NCBI GenBank assembly: GCA_020058565.1
Contig: JAGVDT010000061.1
Coordinates: 1 to 16,448, forward strand
Origin: Minisyncoccota bacterium
GTDB taxonomy: Bacteria > Patescibacteriota > Minisyncoccia > Phycocordibacterales > UBA2100
DNA: 16,448 nt
Direction: 5' to 3'
Position 1 is the stretch's first letter. Each line of letters begins with the position of its first letter. The notes below the pieces were generated by a model, which worked only from the letters and a program-made list of their open reading frames with translations, was not told where the DNA came from and made no database searches. The translations under genes and the position numbers were made by a program. Below are positions 1 through 6,877 of this stretch, in pieces.

Positions 1-129
1 GGGCCGTGAGCCGAAACGAGGTCCGCCAGGCCGGCTGCGGCGTTGCGGGCGGCCCTGAGACTGACCCGAGTAGCGCGGGCGCTGTTCTCGGGGCGAATTT
101 TGCGGATTTGGTGTGTTGGGTATTGGCAT
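1..129 (-). CDS. 5' part of an Arg/Pro/Gln-rich protein, cut by the window edge
   Basis: An ATG at 129 opens a minus-strand frame of 43 codons that reaches position 1 without a stop. The visible part is almost all Pro, Arg, Gln, Gly, Ser and Asn (it begins MPIPNTPNPQNSPREQRP), so it reads as a basic disordered tail rather than a folded domain. It starts only 15 nt after the stop of the substrate-binding protein, so the two are probably co-transcribed with secG. No Shine-Dalgarno is visible. Basic disordered N-terminal tails like this occur on nucleic-acid-binding proteins; ribonuclease J of Parcubacteria is one I recall with such a tail and possibly in this neighbourhood, but no diagnostic residue is visible, so that identity is only a guess. 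Confidence 0.5.
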   Translation of the reverse strand, partial: MPIPNTPNPQNSPREQRPRYSGQSQGRPQRRSRPGGPRFGSRP

Positions 130-144
130 AGATTCGATAAATAA

Positions 145-2025
145 TTATTGATGTATGGATGGATCGGCGGACGAAGTATCCGCTGCAAAGAATTCCCAGA
201 CTCGTTCAGTGTCAGAATACCACTGGTATATATTTAGGAAACGCTCGGCTGCCGAGGAAAGCGCTCCTAACTGTATGTCGCGGATCTTTGTTGGCACAAT
301 ATATATGAAATCCGGTGAATAGAGAAATATGGCCGGGCGGTCCTTTTGGACGATCTCTATGAATTGCGAATAGAGGTCGTCGCGCTCTTCTTTCGAGCTC
401 GAGGTGCGGGCTTTTGAGAGAAGCGCATCGGCCTTCGAGTTTGCGTACAGCGACAAATTCAGTCCGGGATCGTTTCGCTGGCTTGAATGCCAAAATGCAA
501 ACAAATCACCGGAACGGGAAACCACTTCGCCGAATAAAATGGCATCGTAATTGCGAGGGCGCAGAACCGTGTTGTTGAAGTCAGAAATAGGATACACCTG
601 CACGTCGACATCGATACCTATCGCTCTCCACTGCTCAGCGACAAGATTCGCCGTTGTGACAAGCTCGGGCTCGTTTGCAGTAGCGAGCTTGAAAGAAACC
701 TCCTGTTTGCTAGCCGGCGTCGTTCCGGACTTAGGAATGTTTTTAGTCCATATGCCCGTCGAAGATGCGACTGACCATCCTGCTTTTTTCAGAGTCGCAA
801 TCGCGGCGTCGGTCGAAAACGAAGTAGTCGAAGAGCCGTGTGCGGTGTTGCCGCCGGTCGGCAAGACGATCGCGGGCTTCGCCGAGCCCAGCACTCCCGG
901 GGGTATCGGTGAATTCAGCACGCTCCCGTAGGAATGCAGCGCTTCATTGACGATGCCTTGTTTATCCAGCGCCTCCTCAAGCGCTTGCCGTACGCTCGCA
1001 TCGGCGAGGACAGCATTATGATTTTGGTTGAAAAATATCCCGAAAACGCGCGGTAGCGGCGTCACCAGCACCGAAGTGTCCTCGCGCACAAATTTTTCTA
1101 GGACGGAAGGGGTAACACCGGCCACCGCATCTACCTGGCCCGAAGCAAACGCACGGACGAGCGCTTCCTGGTTCGGGTAAAATGCAAACGAAACTCGAGA
1201 CAAATATCCGCCGTGAAGAGCAAAATTGTCGAATGGGACCAGGTCGTATCGAATCGGCGCTCCTGCGGCGTCTGTTTTTACCTGTGCGACTTTGTAGGGC
1301 CCGGTGCCGATCGGATGCGTGTTGAGCGGGCTAAACGGGAAGGAGTCGGACTGCACGTTCTGCCAGAGATGCTGCGGCAGTATTCCGAGTGTCGTGTCTT
1401 CGATAAATGGCGCGTATGCATGGGGGAGCGTAAAGATGACGGTTGATGCATCAGGCGCACTGACCTCTACGCCTTCCCAGTCGGCGCGCTGCGAGCTCTT
1501 GATGTCGGGGTTTTGCGCCAGCGCAACCGTGTAGAGAACGTCGGCTGATGAGACGGGCGCGCCGTCGTGGAAAGTGAGGTTTTCCCGAAGCGTGAACGTG
1601 TATGTGGTGCCGTCTGGAGAAACAGAGTAGCTCTCAGCAAGATCGGGCACATAGGTGCCGTTTGGCAGTGCGCGCATAAGGCCCGAGTAGATAAGCTGGC
1701 TCAAATCCTCATCGGGGTCCGATATGGCGAGAATGGGGTTGATGAAGCGGGCAGAGCCTGTTTCTCCTTCTACGAAAGAGCCTCCTCGGGCGGGGACCTC
1801 GGTGCTGATGGCGCTATTGACGGAGACAAGAAGTCCCACGACGCTTAATCCGAGCAGTATCGAAAGCAAATAGAGCAGCAGGCGCTCTGCGGGCGAAAAA
1901 CGCCGCATAAGACGCTCAAGGTGCTCAAACGGGCGCATGTTCCGTGCCCGGGTCAAGGCAGAATCGCTCCGCACCGCGGCAACTATCTGTGGCTTCGGTA
2001 GATTTTCAATATCAGAAGTATCCAT
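145..2025 (-). CDS. ABC transporter substrate-binding protein, family 5 (oligopeptide/DppA-OppA type), membrane anchored
   Basis: A 626-residue protein that would capture peptides or similar solutes outside the membrane for an ABC importer. Residues 1-47 are a charged cytoplasmic tail, followed by one membrane segment at about 48-72. The mature domain has the family signatures: a start with RFINPILAI, then DLAESYSVSPDGTTYTFTLRENLTFHDGAPVSSADVLYT split over about residues 126-165, and a HPIGTGPYKV segment. No lipobox cysteine precedes the domain, so it is tethered by its N-terminal helix instead of a lipid. No permease or ATPase gene is next to it. It lies 71 nt after secG and 15 nt before the next gene, which suggests an operon. 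The gap to secG holds a 10-bp palindrome AGTCTAGACT (2066-2075) and no clear promoter. The ATG at 2025 has no Shine-Dalgarno; Met30 is an alternative start that keeps the membrane segment. Confidence 0.9.
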   Translation of the reverse strand: MDTSDIENLPKPQIVAAVRSDSALTRARNMRPFEHLERLMRRFSPAERLLLYLLSILLGLSVVGLLVSVNSAISTEVPARGGSFVEGETGSARFINPILAISDPDEDLSQLIYSGLMRALPNGTYVPDLAESYSVSPDGTTYTFTLRENLTFHDGAPVSSADVLYTVALAQNPDIKSSQRADWEGVEVSAPDASTVIFTLPHAYAPFIEDTTLGILPQHLWQNVQSDSFPFSPLNTHPIGTGPYKVAQVKTDAAGAPIRYDLVPFDNFALHGGYLSRVSFAFYPNQEALVRAFASGQVDAVAGVTPSVLEKFVREDTSVLVTPLPRVFGIFFNQNHNAVLADASVRQALEEALDKQGIVNEALHSYGSVLNSPIPPGVLGSAKPAIVLPTGGNTAHGSSTTSFSTDAAIATLKKAGWSVASSTGIWTKNIPKSGTTPASKQEVSFKLATANEPELVTTANLVAEQWRAIGIDVDVQVYPISDFNNTVLRPRNYDAILFGEVVSRSGDLFAFWHSSQRNDPGLNLSLYANSKADALLSKARTSSSKEERDDLYSQFIEIVQKDRPAIFLYSPDFIYIVPTKIRDIQLGALSSAAERFLNIYQWYSDTERVWEFFAADTSSADPSIHQ

Positions 2026-2096
2026 CGTATGGACTCACGCGAAAACGTTATGGTAAGGCCGCGCAAGTCTAGACTACTAGCAAACTAACTACGAAA

Positions 2097-2327
2097 CTAA
2101 TTGAGAAGCAGATTTATCAGCGCCGAGAGGGCAAACAATACCGCAATGACAATTGTTGCATAGAAGAGGGTCTTTTCCAAACCTCGGCGGGTGTGGAAAC
2201 CAGAACTGAAGTTATCAGCTCCGAATGCTCCTCCCAAGCTCGCTCCCGTGCGCTGCAAGAGTATTGCGGCCACGAGAAGAACGGAGAGGACGATCTGCAC
2301 GTACGGCAGAAGGTCCATAATTCCCAT
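2097..2327 (-). CDS. secG: Preprotein translocase subunit SecG
   Basis: A 76-residue protein with two membrane helices (about residues 5-23 and 52-74) joined by a Gly/Ser-rich loop. The loop carries the SecG signature ILLQRTGASLGGAFGA and the F-T-RRGLEKTLFY stretch that opens the second helix. SecG binds SecYE and helps SecA-driven export. Length matches the family (about 70-110 residues). The ATG at 2327 sits at the predicted transcription start of a good promoter (2334-2362), so the message may be leaderless; Met4 at 2318 is an alternative, preceded only by a weak GGGA. It is the first gene of a probable operon with the substrate-binding protein. Export capacity is relevant here because several genes in the window encode secreted proteins. 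Confidence 0.93.
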   Translation of the reverse strand: MGIMDLLPYVQIVLSVLLVAAILLQRTGASLGGAFGADNFSSGFHTRRGLEKTLFYATIVIAVLFALSALINLLLN

Positions 2328-2333
2328 GCATTG

Positions 2334-2362
2334 AGGATACCAAATTACTCGTTAGAAGTCAA
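2334..2362 (-). promoter_or_regulatory. Promoter of secG, predicted leaderless
   Basis: On the minus strand a -35 box TTGACT (2357-2362), a 17-nt spacer and a -10 box TATCCT (2334-2339). With the usual 6-nt distance from the -10 box to +1, transcription would start at 2327, the A of the secG ATG. Confidence 0.6.
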
Positions 2363-2379
2363 AATTTGCATCAAAGGAA

Positions 2380-2414
2380 GCTATCGACTGGCAAAGGAGG
2401 AGCCGGTCGATAGC
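2380..2414 (-). terminator. Terminator-like hairpin after the 77-residue gene
   Basis: A 13-bp inverted repeat (GCTATCGAC.GGC arms, one G-U pair) around a 9-nt loop, 14 nt past the stop of the 77-residue gene and just before the secG promoter. On the minus-strand transcript it is followed by UUCCUUU, a weak U-rich tract. Its position between two minus-strand units supports a terminator. The loop reads UCCUCCUUU on that strand, identical to the anti-Shine-Dalgarno core of 16S rRNA. Confidence 0.65.
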
Positions 2415-2428
2415 CATGGTCGCGTTTG

Positions 2429-2662
2429 CTACTTCAGATCGAGGTCGTAACACCTGATTCTCACTCTGTGGCTGGCCCCAATTTCCTCGTTTTTCTTGTT
2501 TCTCGCGGCTTCCATTTGACCAGCCAGCTTCTGACAGGCTTCAACGGTGCTCACGTGATTCATTGGAACGGGAGTTTTGAGACCAAGGGGAAATCCGACC
2601 ACTACCTCCGTAACCATCACGATACCTATCACCGTGCTGGCAAGCACTTTGCGCACATTCAT
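2429..2662 (-). CDS. Small secreted or membrane-anchored protein, unknown family
   Basis: I do not recognise this 77-residue protein. Residues 1-24 (MNVRKVLASTVIGIVMVTEV and on) form a short basic start and a hydrophobic stretch, as in a signal peptide or anchor. The remainder is a small polar helix-prone domain with two cysteines, one in EACQKL and one in the RCYDLDLK tail, which could form a disulfide once exported. That it is a real gene is well supported: AAGGAG lies 6 nt before the ATG with a second GGAGG just upstream, there is a promoter in front, and a hairpin follows the stop. This is the strongest ribosome-binding site in the window, where most genes have none, so it may be highly expressed. 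Confidence 0.75.
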   Translation of the reverse strand: MNVRKVLASTVIGIVMVTEVVVGFPLGLKTPVPMNHVSTVEACQKLAGQMEAARNKKNEEIGASHRVRIRCYDLDLK

Positions 2663-2668
2663 GGAAAT

Positions 2669-2680
2669 CTCCTTTCCTCC
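2669..2680 (-). promoter_or_regulatory. Strong ribosome-binding site of the 77-residue gene
   Basis: On the minus strand GGAGG then AAAGGAG, with AAGGAG ending 6 nt before the ATG at 2662. The site decides this start and stands out because neighbouring genes lack a Shine-Dalgarno. Confidence 0.8.
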
Positions 2681-2696
2681 AGCGCGTGATGCCGTC

Positions 2697-2724
2697 AGTA
2701 TTTCATTGGGGTGTGAAAAGTCAA
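2697..2724 (-). promoter_or_regulatory. Probable promoter of the 77-residue gene
   Basis: On the minus strand TTGACT (2719-2724), a 16-nt spacer and AATACT (2697-2702), with an upstream TG one base before the -10 box (extended -10). A 7-bp inverted repeat TTCATTG/CAATGAA (2702-2728) overlaps it and could be an operator or a weak hairpin after the deacetylase gene. Confidence 0.5.
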
Positions 2725-2739
2725 TGAAGACGTTAGCGC

Positions 2740-4302
2740 TCAGTTTGCCATCAGGGCGCGACCCTCGCTTACGGTCACTACCTTAATGCCGCTCGACTGT
2801 ATGTAGTTGACGATCTGTTGGAACAGAGCGATCGAGGTGTCGTACTGGCCTGGATTAGACTTGACCTCGTGAATGCACAGAATATACCACTGGTTTTGTG
2901 CCTTCGCTTTGTCTATCTCGGCTTTTACTTGGGCAAAGGTAACCCCGTTTTCGATGCATGAGCTCTTCAGATTATATTTGTCGCTCTGAGCAGTATTCAG
3001 CGCTTCGTCCTCGACACCGCGCGCCGAAGTGTATCCTGCCCGCTGCACGAGGTTCTTCACGGTGGCATTCACTGCTCCGTATGGATACGCGAACGATGTT
3101 ACGGACTTCCCAGTGAGGTTCTGTAGATAATTCTTGGAATTGACCACTTCTGACGTGATACGGTTTCTCGAAATCGAGGTCAGATTCGCGTGCGTGACGG
3201 TGTGCCCGGCGATTTCGTGACCGCTATTTGCTATGGCCTGAATGTGCGCAGGCGTCATGTAGCCGGACCAGCCATTTTGTACGGGCTGGGTCGTAAGGTA
3301 AAAGGTGCCCTTGATGCCCGCGTTTTGGAGCACTGGTAGCGCATTGGAATATTGCGACAACCATGAGTCGTCAAATGAGATGCTGACCATGCCTTCAGCA
3401 AAAGTACCTGGCGGCGGAGGCGGCGGGGGAGGCGCAACTACAGTAAGCGCTGCGGTTTTTGAGACGGTGCCTCCCGCACCGGTGCAGGCAAGCGTGTAGA
3501 CGGCGTTTGTAGCAGGCGTAACATTTTCGGATCCGGTAACGGCTTTGTTGCCGCTCCACGAGCCGCTGGCCGAACAGGTTGTCACGTTTGTGCCGTTCCA
3601 GCTCAGCGTCGTTTGTTGGCCAGCGGTCACGTTCGAGGGCGTCGCCGTGAAGGTGAGTTCAGGCACGCCGGGGGGCGGCGGTGGCGGAGGTGGCGGAGGA
3701 GGGGGAGGAGGGGGAGGTGGCGGAGGGGGAGGAGGAGTGGTGCTGCCAGTTTGGCCTAACGACACGTCATCTATCGTGAGATTTCCTGCCTTGTCCAGAA
3801 GATGATAAATTCTTGCTTTCGTGATGCCAGCAGGAACGGTGAATGTCACCGAAAACTGCTGCCACGCCCCGCCGGATGATGGAAGATCGGCGAGCCAGCC
3901 ATAGGTTATTGCTCCGTTCTGATCTGTATACTCGGCGTCGATTTCGGTTGCTGCAGTAGATTTGTATGAGGTAGCGTATGTGTATTGAACGCCCGGGGTC
4001 ACCGGTATGGTTGCGGCGGGCTGCCAGCGAGCGTCGCCGCTGGAGTTAGCCGCGAGCGTTACCGAAACAGCCTTGGCGCTGCCGTTTCCGGCAACTGGGT
4101 AGGTAAATGTAGGGACTGGCGAGCCCCAATAGACTTTTGACCAGCCCGTGGGGAGAGTAGCCGTACCTGCTTCAAACGTGCCGTTTGGTATCAGGTTTGA
4201 ACTTTCTGCCTGGGTGTGCGCGAGCGTCCCGAATAATGTTACAAAAACGATAATAAAAGAAACAATAATAAATGTGCCCGAGAACGAGTGACCCCTTTTC
4301 AT
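2740..4302 (-). CDS. Secreted polysaccharide deacetylase (NodB/CE4) with carbohydrate-binding and Ig-like domains
   Basis: A 520-residue exported enzyme predicted to remove acetyl groups from a glycan such as chitin, peptidoglycan or an exopolysaccharide. In order: signal peptide (1-32, cleavage after HTQA), a galactose-binding-like carbohydrate module (about 34-182, from NLIPNGTFEAG to LTIDDVSLG), a run of 22 prolines (190-211), an Ig-like domain (about 213-288), 8 prolines (291-298), and a NodB domain (299-520). The metal ligands are visible: D311-D312 in SFDDSW, and H367 and H371 in GHTVTH. The YPYG motif is at 406-409, with Tyr where many relatives have Arg, and H478 lies in the ILCIHE motif. 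The ATG at 4302 is chosen over a TTG at 4353 because it starts a proper signal peptide and coincides with a predicted transcription start. The substrate is unknown. Confidence 0.9.
   Translation of the reverse strand: MKRGHSFSGTFIIVSFIIVFVTLFGTLAHTQAESSNLIPNGTFEAGTATLPTGWSKVYWGSPVPTFTYPVAGNGSAKAVSVTLAANSSGDARWQPAATIPVTPGVQYTYATSYKSTAATEIDAEYTDQNGAITYGWLADLPSSGGAWQQFSVTFTVPAGITKARIYHLLDKAGNLTIDDVSLGQTGSTTPPPPPPPPPPPPPPPPPPPPPPGVPELTFTATPSNVTAGQQTTLSWNGTNVTTCSASGSWSGNKAVTGSENVTPATNAVYTLACTGAGGTVSKTAALTVVAPPPPPPPPGTFAEGMVSISFDDSWLSQYSNALPVLQNAGIKGTFYLTTQPVQNGWSGYMTPAHIQAIANSGHEIAGHTVTHANLTSISRNRITSEVVNSKNYLQNLTGKSVTSFAYPYGAVNATVKNLVQRAGYTSARGVEDEALNTAQSDKYNLKSSCIENGVTFAQVKAEIDKAKAQNQWYILCIHEVKSNPGQYDTSIALFQQIVNYIQSSGIKVVTVSEGRALMAN
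3670..3735 (-). repeat. Run of 22 proline codons (GGN triplets on the plus strand)
   Basis: Twenty-two consecutive proline codons form the linker between the carbohydrate-binding and Ig-like domains of the deacetylase. All four proline codons are used, so the tract is old enough to be mixed rather than a fresh single-codon expansion. A run of 8 prolines lies at 3409-3432. Confidence 0.9.
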
Positions 4303-4308
4303 CCAGGC

Positions 4309-4338
4309 ATCATACAGGAAAAAAACAGCATTTGTCAG
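4309..4338 (-). promoter_or_regulatory. Promoter of the polysaccharide deacetylase, predicted leaderless
   Basis: On the minus strand CTGACA (4333-4338), an 18-nt spacer and TATGAT (4309-4314). The -10 box ends 6 nt before the ATG, so +1 falls on the A at 4302. No Shine-Dalgarno is present. Confidence 0.6.
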
Positions 4339-4364
4339 AAAATATGTGGACAATCCAAAGAAAT

Positions 4365-4393
4365 TTGACTGGCTTCAATTTCCTTTCTATAAT
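4365..4393 (+). promoter_or_regulatory. Promoter of the groES-groEL operon
   Basis: TTGACT (4365-4370), a 17-nt spacer and a perfect TATAAT (4388-4393): the best sigma-70-type promoter in the window. It predicts a start near 4400 and a 38-nt leader. No CIRCE (TTAGCACTC-N9-GAGTGCTAA) element is present, so HrcA control is not indicated. Confidence 0.8.
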
Positions 4394-4437
4394 CCGGGCC
4401 TCTTATAAGGCAATTTTATCAATAACAGTAGAAACGT

Positions 4438-4752
4438 ATGGCAAAAAAAGAGCAGAAAAGCATGATCATACCTATCAGCGATCGTGTATTGATAAAGCCC
4501 GAATCCGCCGAGGCTGAGAAGCGGGCCTCAGGCATTTATGTGCCTGACACCGCTAAAAAGGAGGGACTGGAAACCGGCTCTGTGCTTGCGGTCGGCGAAG
4601 GCCGCCGCAACGAAAATGGCCAGATCATTCCGGTACGGGTAAAGGTAGGCGACAAAGTCTACTATTCAAAATATTCCGGAGAGGAAATCGATGTAGACGC
4701 AGACAAGCTCGTCTTAATCCCGGAATCGAGCATTTCAGCGATTATTAAGTAA
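4438..4752 (+). CDS. groES: Co-chaperonin GroES
   Basis: A 104-residue protein (E. coli GroES has 97) that caps the GroEL ring during ATP-driven folding. It starts with the standard N-terminal strand (IIPISDRVLIKP) followed by the mobile loop that binds GroEL (RASGIYVPDTAKKEG, about 30-44). It then has GSVLAVGEGRR, VKVGDKVYYSKYSGEEI and a C-terminal LVLIPESSISAII close to the family consensus. Six extra residues precede the usual N-terminus; Met9 at 4462 is an alternative start. The first ATG has no Shine-Dalgarno. It is the first gene of an operon with groEL, 58 nt upstream of it, behind a near-consensus promoter. Confidence 0.97.
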   Translation: MAKKEQKSMIIPISDRVLIKPESAEAEKRASGIYVPDTAKKEGLETGSVLAVGEGRRNENGQIIPVRVKVGDKVYYSKYSGEEIDVDADKLVLIPESSISAIIK

Positions 4753-4785
4753 TACGGTATACCGTATACAGTATGCCGTATACCG
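4752..4785 (+). repeat. Four 7-bp tandem repeats with hairpin potential between groES and groEL
   Basis: Units GTATACC, GTATACA, GTATGCC and GTATACC follow each other with exact 7-bp spacing (4757-4784). The first lies in a perfect 16-bp palindrome (4752-4767) that begins at the last base of the groES stop. CGGTATAC (4755-4762) can also pair with GTATACCG (4778-4785) around a 15-nt loop. It may set the groES:groEL ratio through RNA structure or may be an operator. Confidence 0.75.
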
Positions 4786-4810
4786 CGAATACAAATACAA
4801 AAAAACTCAT

Positions 4811-6457
4811 ATGGCAAAACAAGTAAAGTTTGACGCAGAACTTCGAAGCGCCCTCAAGCGTGGCGTTGATGTCGTCGCCGATGCAGTAAAAGTCACCATA
4901 GGGCCACGCGGACGCAATGTTGCGCTGAGCAAAAGCTGGGGAGGACCTACTATCACCAACGACGGCGTGTCCATCGCCAAAGAAATTTCGCTCGAAGATA
5001 AGTTCGAAGACATGGGCGCGGCAATCGTCAAAGAAGTCGCAACGAAGACCAACGACAAAGCGGGCGACGGCACCACGACCGCGGTCGTCTTGACCCAGGC
5101 GATCATTCACGAAGGTCTAAAAAAGACCTCCCTCGGCGCCAACGCCATGATGGTGCGCCGCGGTATTGAAGCCGCCGCAAAAGACGCGGTCGAAGAGCTC
5201 AAAAAAATGTCACGCGAGATCAAGGGCAAAAACGACATTCGCCAGGTCGCGACTATTTCCGCCGAAAGCGAAGAGCTCGGCGAAAAAATCGCGGAGACCG
5301 TCGAAAAAGTCGGCAAAGACGGCGTCGTGACCGTCGAAGAGTCGCAGTCGATGGGCATAGAAGCAGACTATGTAGAAGGCATGGAATTTGATCGTGGATA
5401 TGTTTCCGCGTATCTGATCACCAACGCCGAGCGCATGGAAGCCGAGGTAAAAGACGCGCCGATACTTTTGACCGACAAAAAAATCTCCACGGTCAAAGAC
5501 ATCCTTCCGCTTCTTGAGAAAGTCGCGGCAAGCGGTAAGAAAGAAATGGTCATAATCGCGGACGATGTAGACGGCGAAGCGCTTACGACCATCATCCTCA
5601 ACAAACTCCGTGGCGGCTTCAATGTGCTCGCGGTAAAAGCCCCCGGCTACGGCGACCGCAAAAAAGAAATGCTTCAGGACATTGCAATTACCGTTGGCGG
5701 GCAAGTAGTCACCGAAGACCTCGGACTTTCGCTCGAAAAGGCAGAGCTCTCGGTACTGGGCCGCGCAAACAGGGTAGTAGCCACCAAAGACTCCACGGTA
5801 ATCGTCGGAGGAAAGGGCAAGAAAAAAGACATCGAAGAGCGCGTACATTCGCTCAAAAAGCAGGCAGAGCAGTCTGAGTCTAAATTCGACCGTGAAAAAC
5901 TCGACGAGCGCGTCGCGAAATTGACCGGCGGCGTTGCGGTAATCCGTGTAGGCGCTGCTACCGAAACCGAAATGAAATATCTCAAAGACAAAATAGAGGA
6001 CGCCGTAAACGCCACCAAAGCGGCGCTTGCCGAGGGGATCGTACCTGGCGGAGGCGCGGCTCTGGCGAAAGTTTCAGAGAAGCTCCTTAAAAAAGCGGAT
6101 CCAAAAGCGCACGATGAATACACTGCCGGCTATCGCATACTCGCAAGCGCGCTTTCAGCACCCCTGATGCAGATCGCCGTAAATGCCGGGCGCGAGGACG
6201 CTTCAGTAATATTGCGCGATGTTGTGGCCAAGGGCGGCACATACGGATTCGATGCTTCGTCGGAATCTAACGACGCAGCCATCGTAGATATGTATGCCGC
6301 AGGCATCATCGACCCACTCAAAGTTACGCGAAGCGGCGTCGAAAACGCTGCTTCCGCTGCAGCGGTGCTTCTCACAACCGAAGCCGCGGTCGCTGATATC
6401 CCAGAGAAAAATCCAGCACCAGCTCCTGCAATGCCGGGGATGGGAGGAATGGATTGA
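4811..6457 (+). CDS. groEL: Chaperonin GroEL (Hsp60)
   Basis: A 548-residue subunit of the double-ring ATP-driven folding chamber, the length of E. coli GroEL. The ATP site is intact: TIGPRGRNV (29-37), TNDGVSIAKEI (49-59), GDGTTT (85-90) and D397, which corresponds to the catalytic Asp398 of E. coli. GIVPGGGAAL (409-418) and the C-terminal PAMPGMGGMD tail, the flexible Gly-Met end inside the cavity, are present. It shares the groES promoter. Its ATG follows an A-rich stretch and lacks a Shine-Dalgarno. No terminator is visible; the inverted-repeat unit begins 9 nt after the stop. Confidence 0.98.
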   Translation: MAKQVKFDAELRSALKRGVDVVADAVKVTIGPRGRNVALSKSWGGPTITNDGVSIAKEISLEDKFEDMGAAIVKEVATKTNDKAGDGTTTAVVLTQAIIHEGLKKTSLGANAMMVRRGIEAAAKDAVEELKKMSREIKGKNDIRQVATISAESEELGEKIAETVEKVGKDGVVTVEESQSMGIEADYVEGMEFDRGYVSAYLITNAERMEAEVKDAPILLTDKKISTVKDILPLLEKVAASGKKEMVIIADDVDGEALTTIILNKLRGGFNVLAVKAPGYGDRKKEMLQDIAITVGGQVVTEDLGLSLEKAELSVLGRANRVVATKDSTVIVGGKGKKKDIEERVHSLKKQAEQSESKFDREKLDERVAKLTGGVAVIRVGAATETEMKYLKDKIEDAVNATKAALAEGIVPGGGAALAKVSEKLLKKADPKAHDEYTAGYRILASALSAPLMQIAVNAGREDASVILRDVVAKGGTYGFDASSESNDAAIVDMYAAGIIDPLKVTRSGVENAASAAAVLLTTEAAVADIPEKNPAPAPAMPGMGGMD

Positions 6458-6465
6458 TACAGGAA

Positions 6466-6509
6466 AGTATCAAGTAGCAAGTAAACAAGTATCAAAATAA
6501 GTATCAGGT
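6466..6509 (+). repeat. Left inverted-repeat arm of the four-helix-bundle unit
   Basis: Contains three AAGTATCA-type units and matches the complement of 6872-6922. Perfect shared blocks are the outer AAGTATCAAGTAGCA (15 bp, counting one more base at 6465), a middle AAGTATCAAA and the inner ATAAGTATCAGGT; short indels separate them. A fourth AAGTATCA lies in the first codons of the gene (6522). Confidence 0.85.
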
Positions 6510-6517
6510 GAATAAGT

Positions 6518-6877
6518 ATGAAAGTATCAAGCTCCAGAAGCGACCTTGTGGACAGGTCGTTCAGGTTTGCGCTTGCTGTGCGGAGCTTTGTGCGAAAACT
6601 TCCCAAAAACCAGATTAATCTTCAAGACAGCATGCAGCTTGTACGTTCTTCGGGTTCAATCGGTGCTAATTACATTGAAGCGCAAGAAGCCCTGAGTAAA
6701 AAGGATTTTGGGATGCGCGTAAAAATATGTCGAAAGGAAGCTAAAGAATCTGCTTACTGGTTGTCGTTGTTCTCTGAACTTCCTTCTTCACTGGAACACG
6801 AGCATGGTGGCCTTCTCGACGAAGCACAACAACTTACGAAGATATTTTCTTCAATAGTCGAAAAAGTCCGAACCTGA
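6518..6877 (+). CDS. Four-helix-bundle protein of the 23S rRNA IVP / Avd-like family
   Basis: A 119-residue helical protein. Its pattern is that of the intervening-sequence-protein family: an N-terminal helix (DRSFRFALAVRSFVRKLP), the hallmark LVRSSGSIGANYIEA (about 47-61), LSKKDFGMRVKICRKEAKES (64-83), and YWLSLFSELP. Relatives are encoded in 23S rRNA intervening sequences, and one subgroup (Avd) assists diversity-generating retroelements; no reverse transcriptase or variable repeat is seen here. The start is supported by AGGTGA (6506-6511), 6 nt upstream. Both this site and the stop codon fall at or in the flanking inverted repeats, so folding of the transcript could hide both ends of the gene. 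Biochemical function is unknown. Confidence 0.9.
   Translation: MKVSSSRSDLVDRSFRFALAVRSFVRKLPKNQINLQDSMQLVRSSGSIGANYIEAQEALSKKDFGMRVKICRKEAKESAYWLSLFSELPSSLEHEHGGLLDEAQQLTKIFSSIVEKVRT

Noticed and set aside
3661..3740. GGN-rich tract as a CRISPR or structural DNA repeat
   Set aside because: It is in frame with the deacetylase and encodes the proline linker; there are no spacers.
4303..4353. TTG start at 4353 for the deacetylase
   Set aside because: It adds 17 residues before a complete signal peptide and lies upstream of the predicted transcription start at 4302.
4303..4437. CIRCE operator upstream of groES
   Set aside because: No TTAGCACTC-N9-GAGTGCTAA or near match is present on either strand.
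5210..5848. 212-codon minus-strand frame inside groEL
   Set aside because: It is a shadow of the conserved groEL frame, a common effect of codon bias on the opposite strand, with no start signals.
6518..6877. Part of a diversity-generating retroelement (Avd accessory gene)
   Set aside because: No reverse transcriptase, template repeat or variable repeat is visible nearby; the flanking arms fit an IVS-like unit better.
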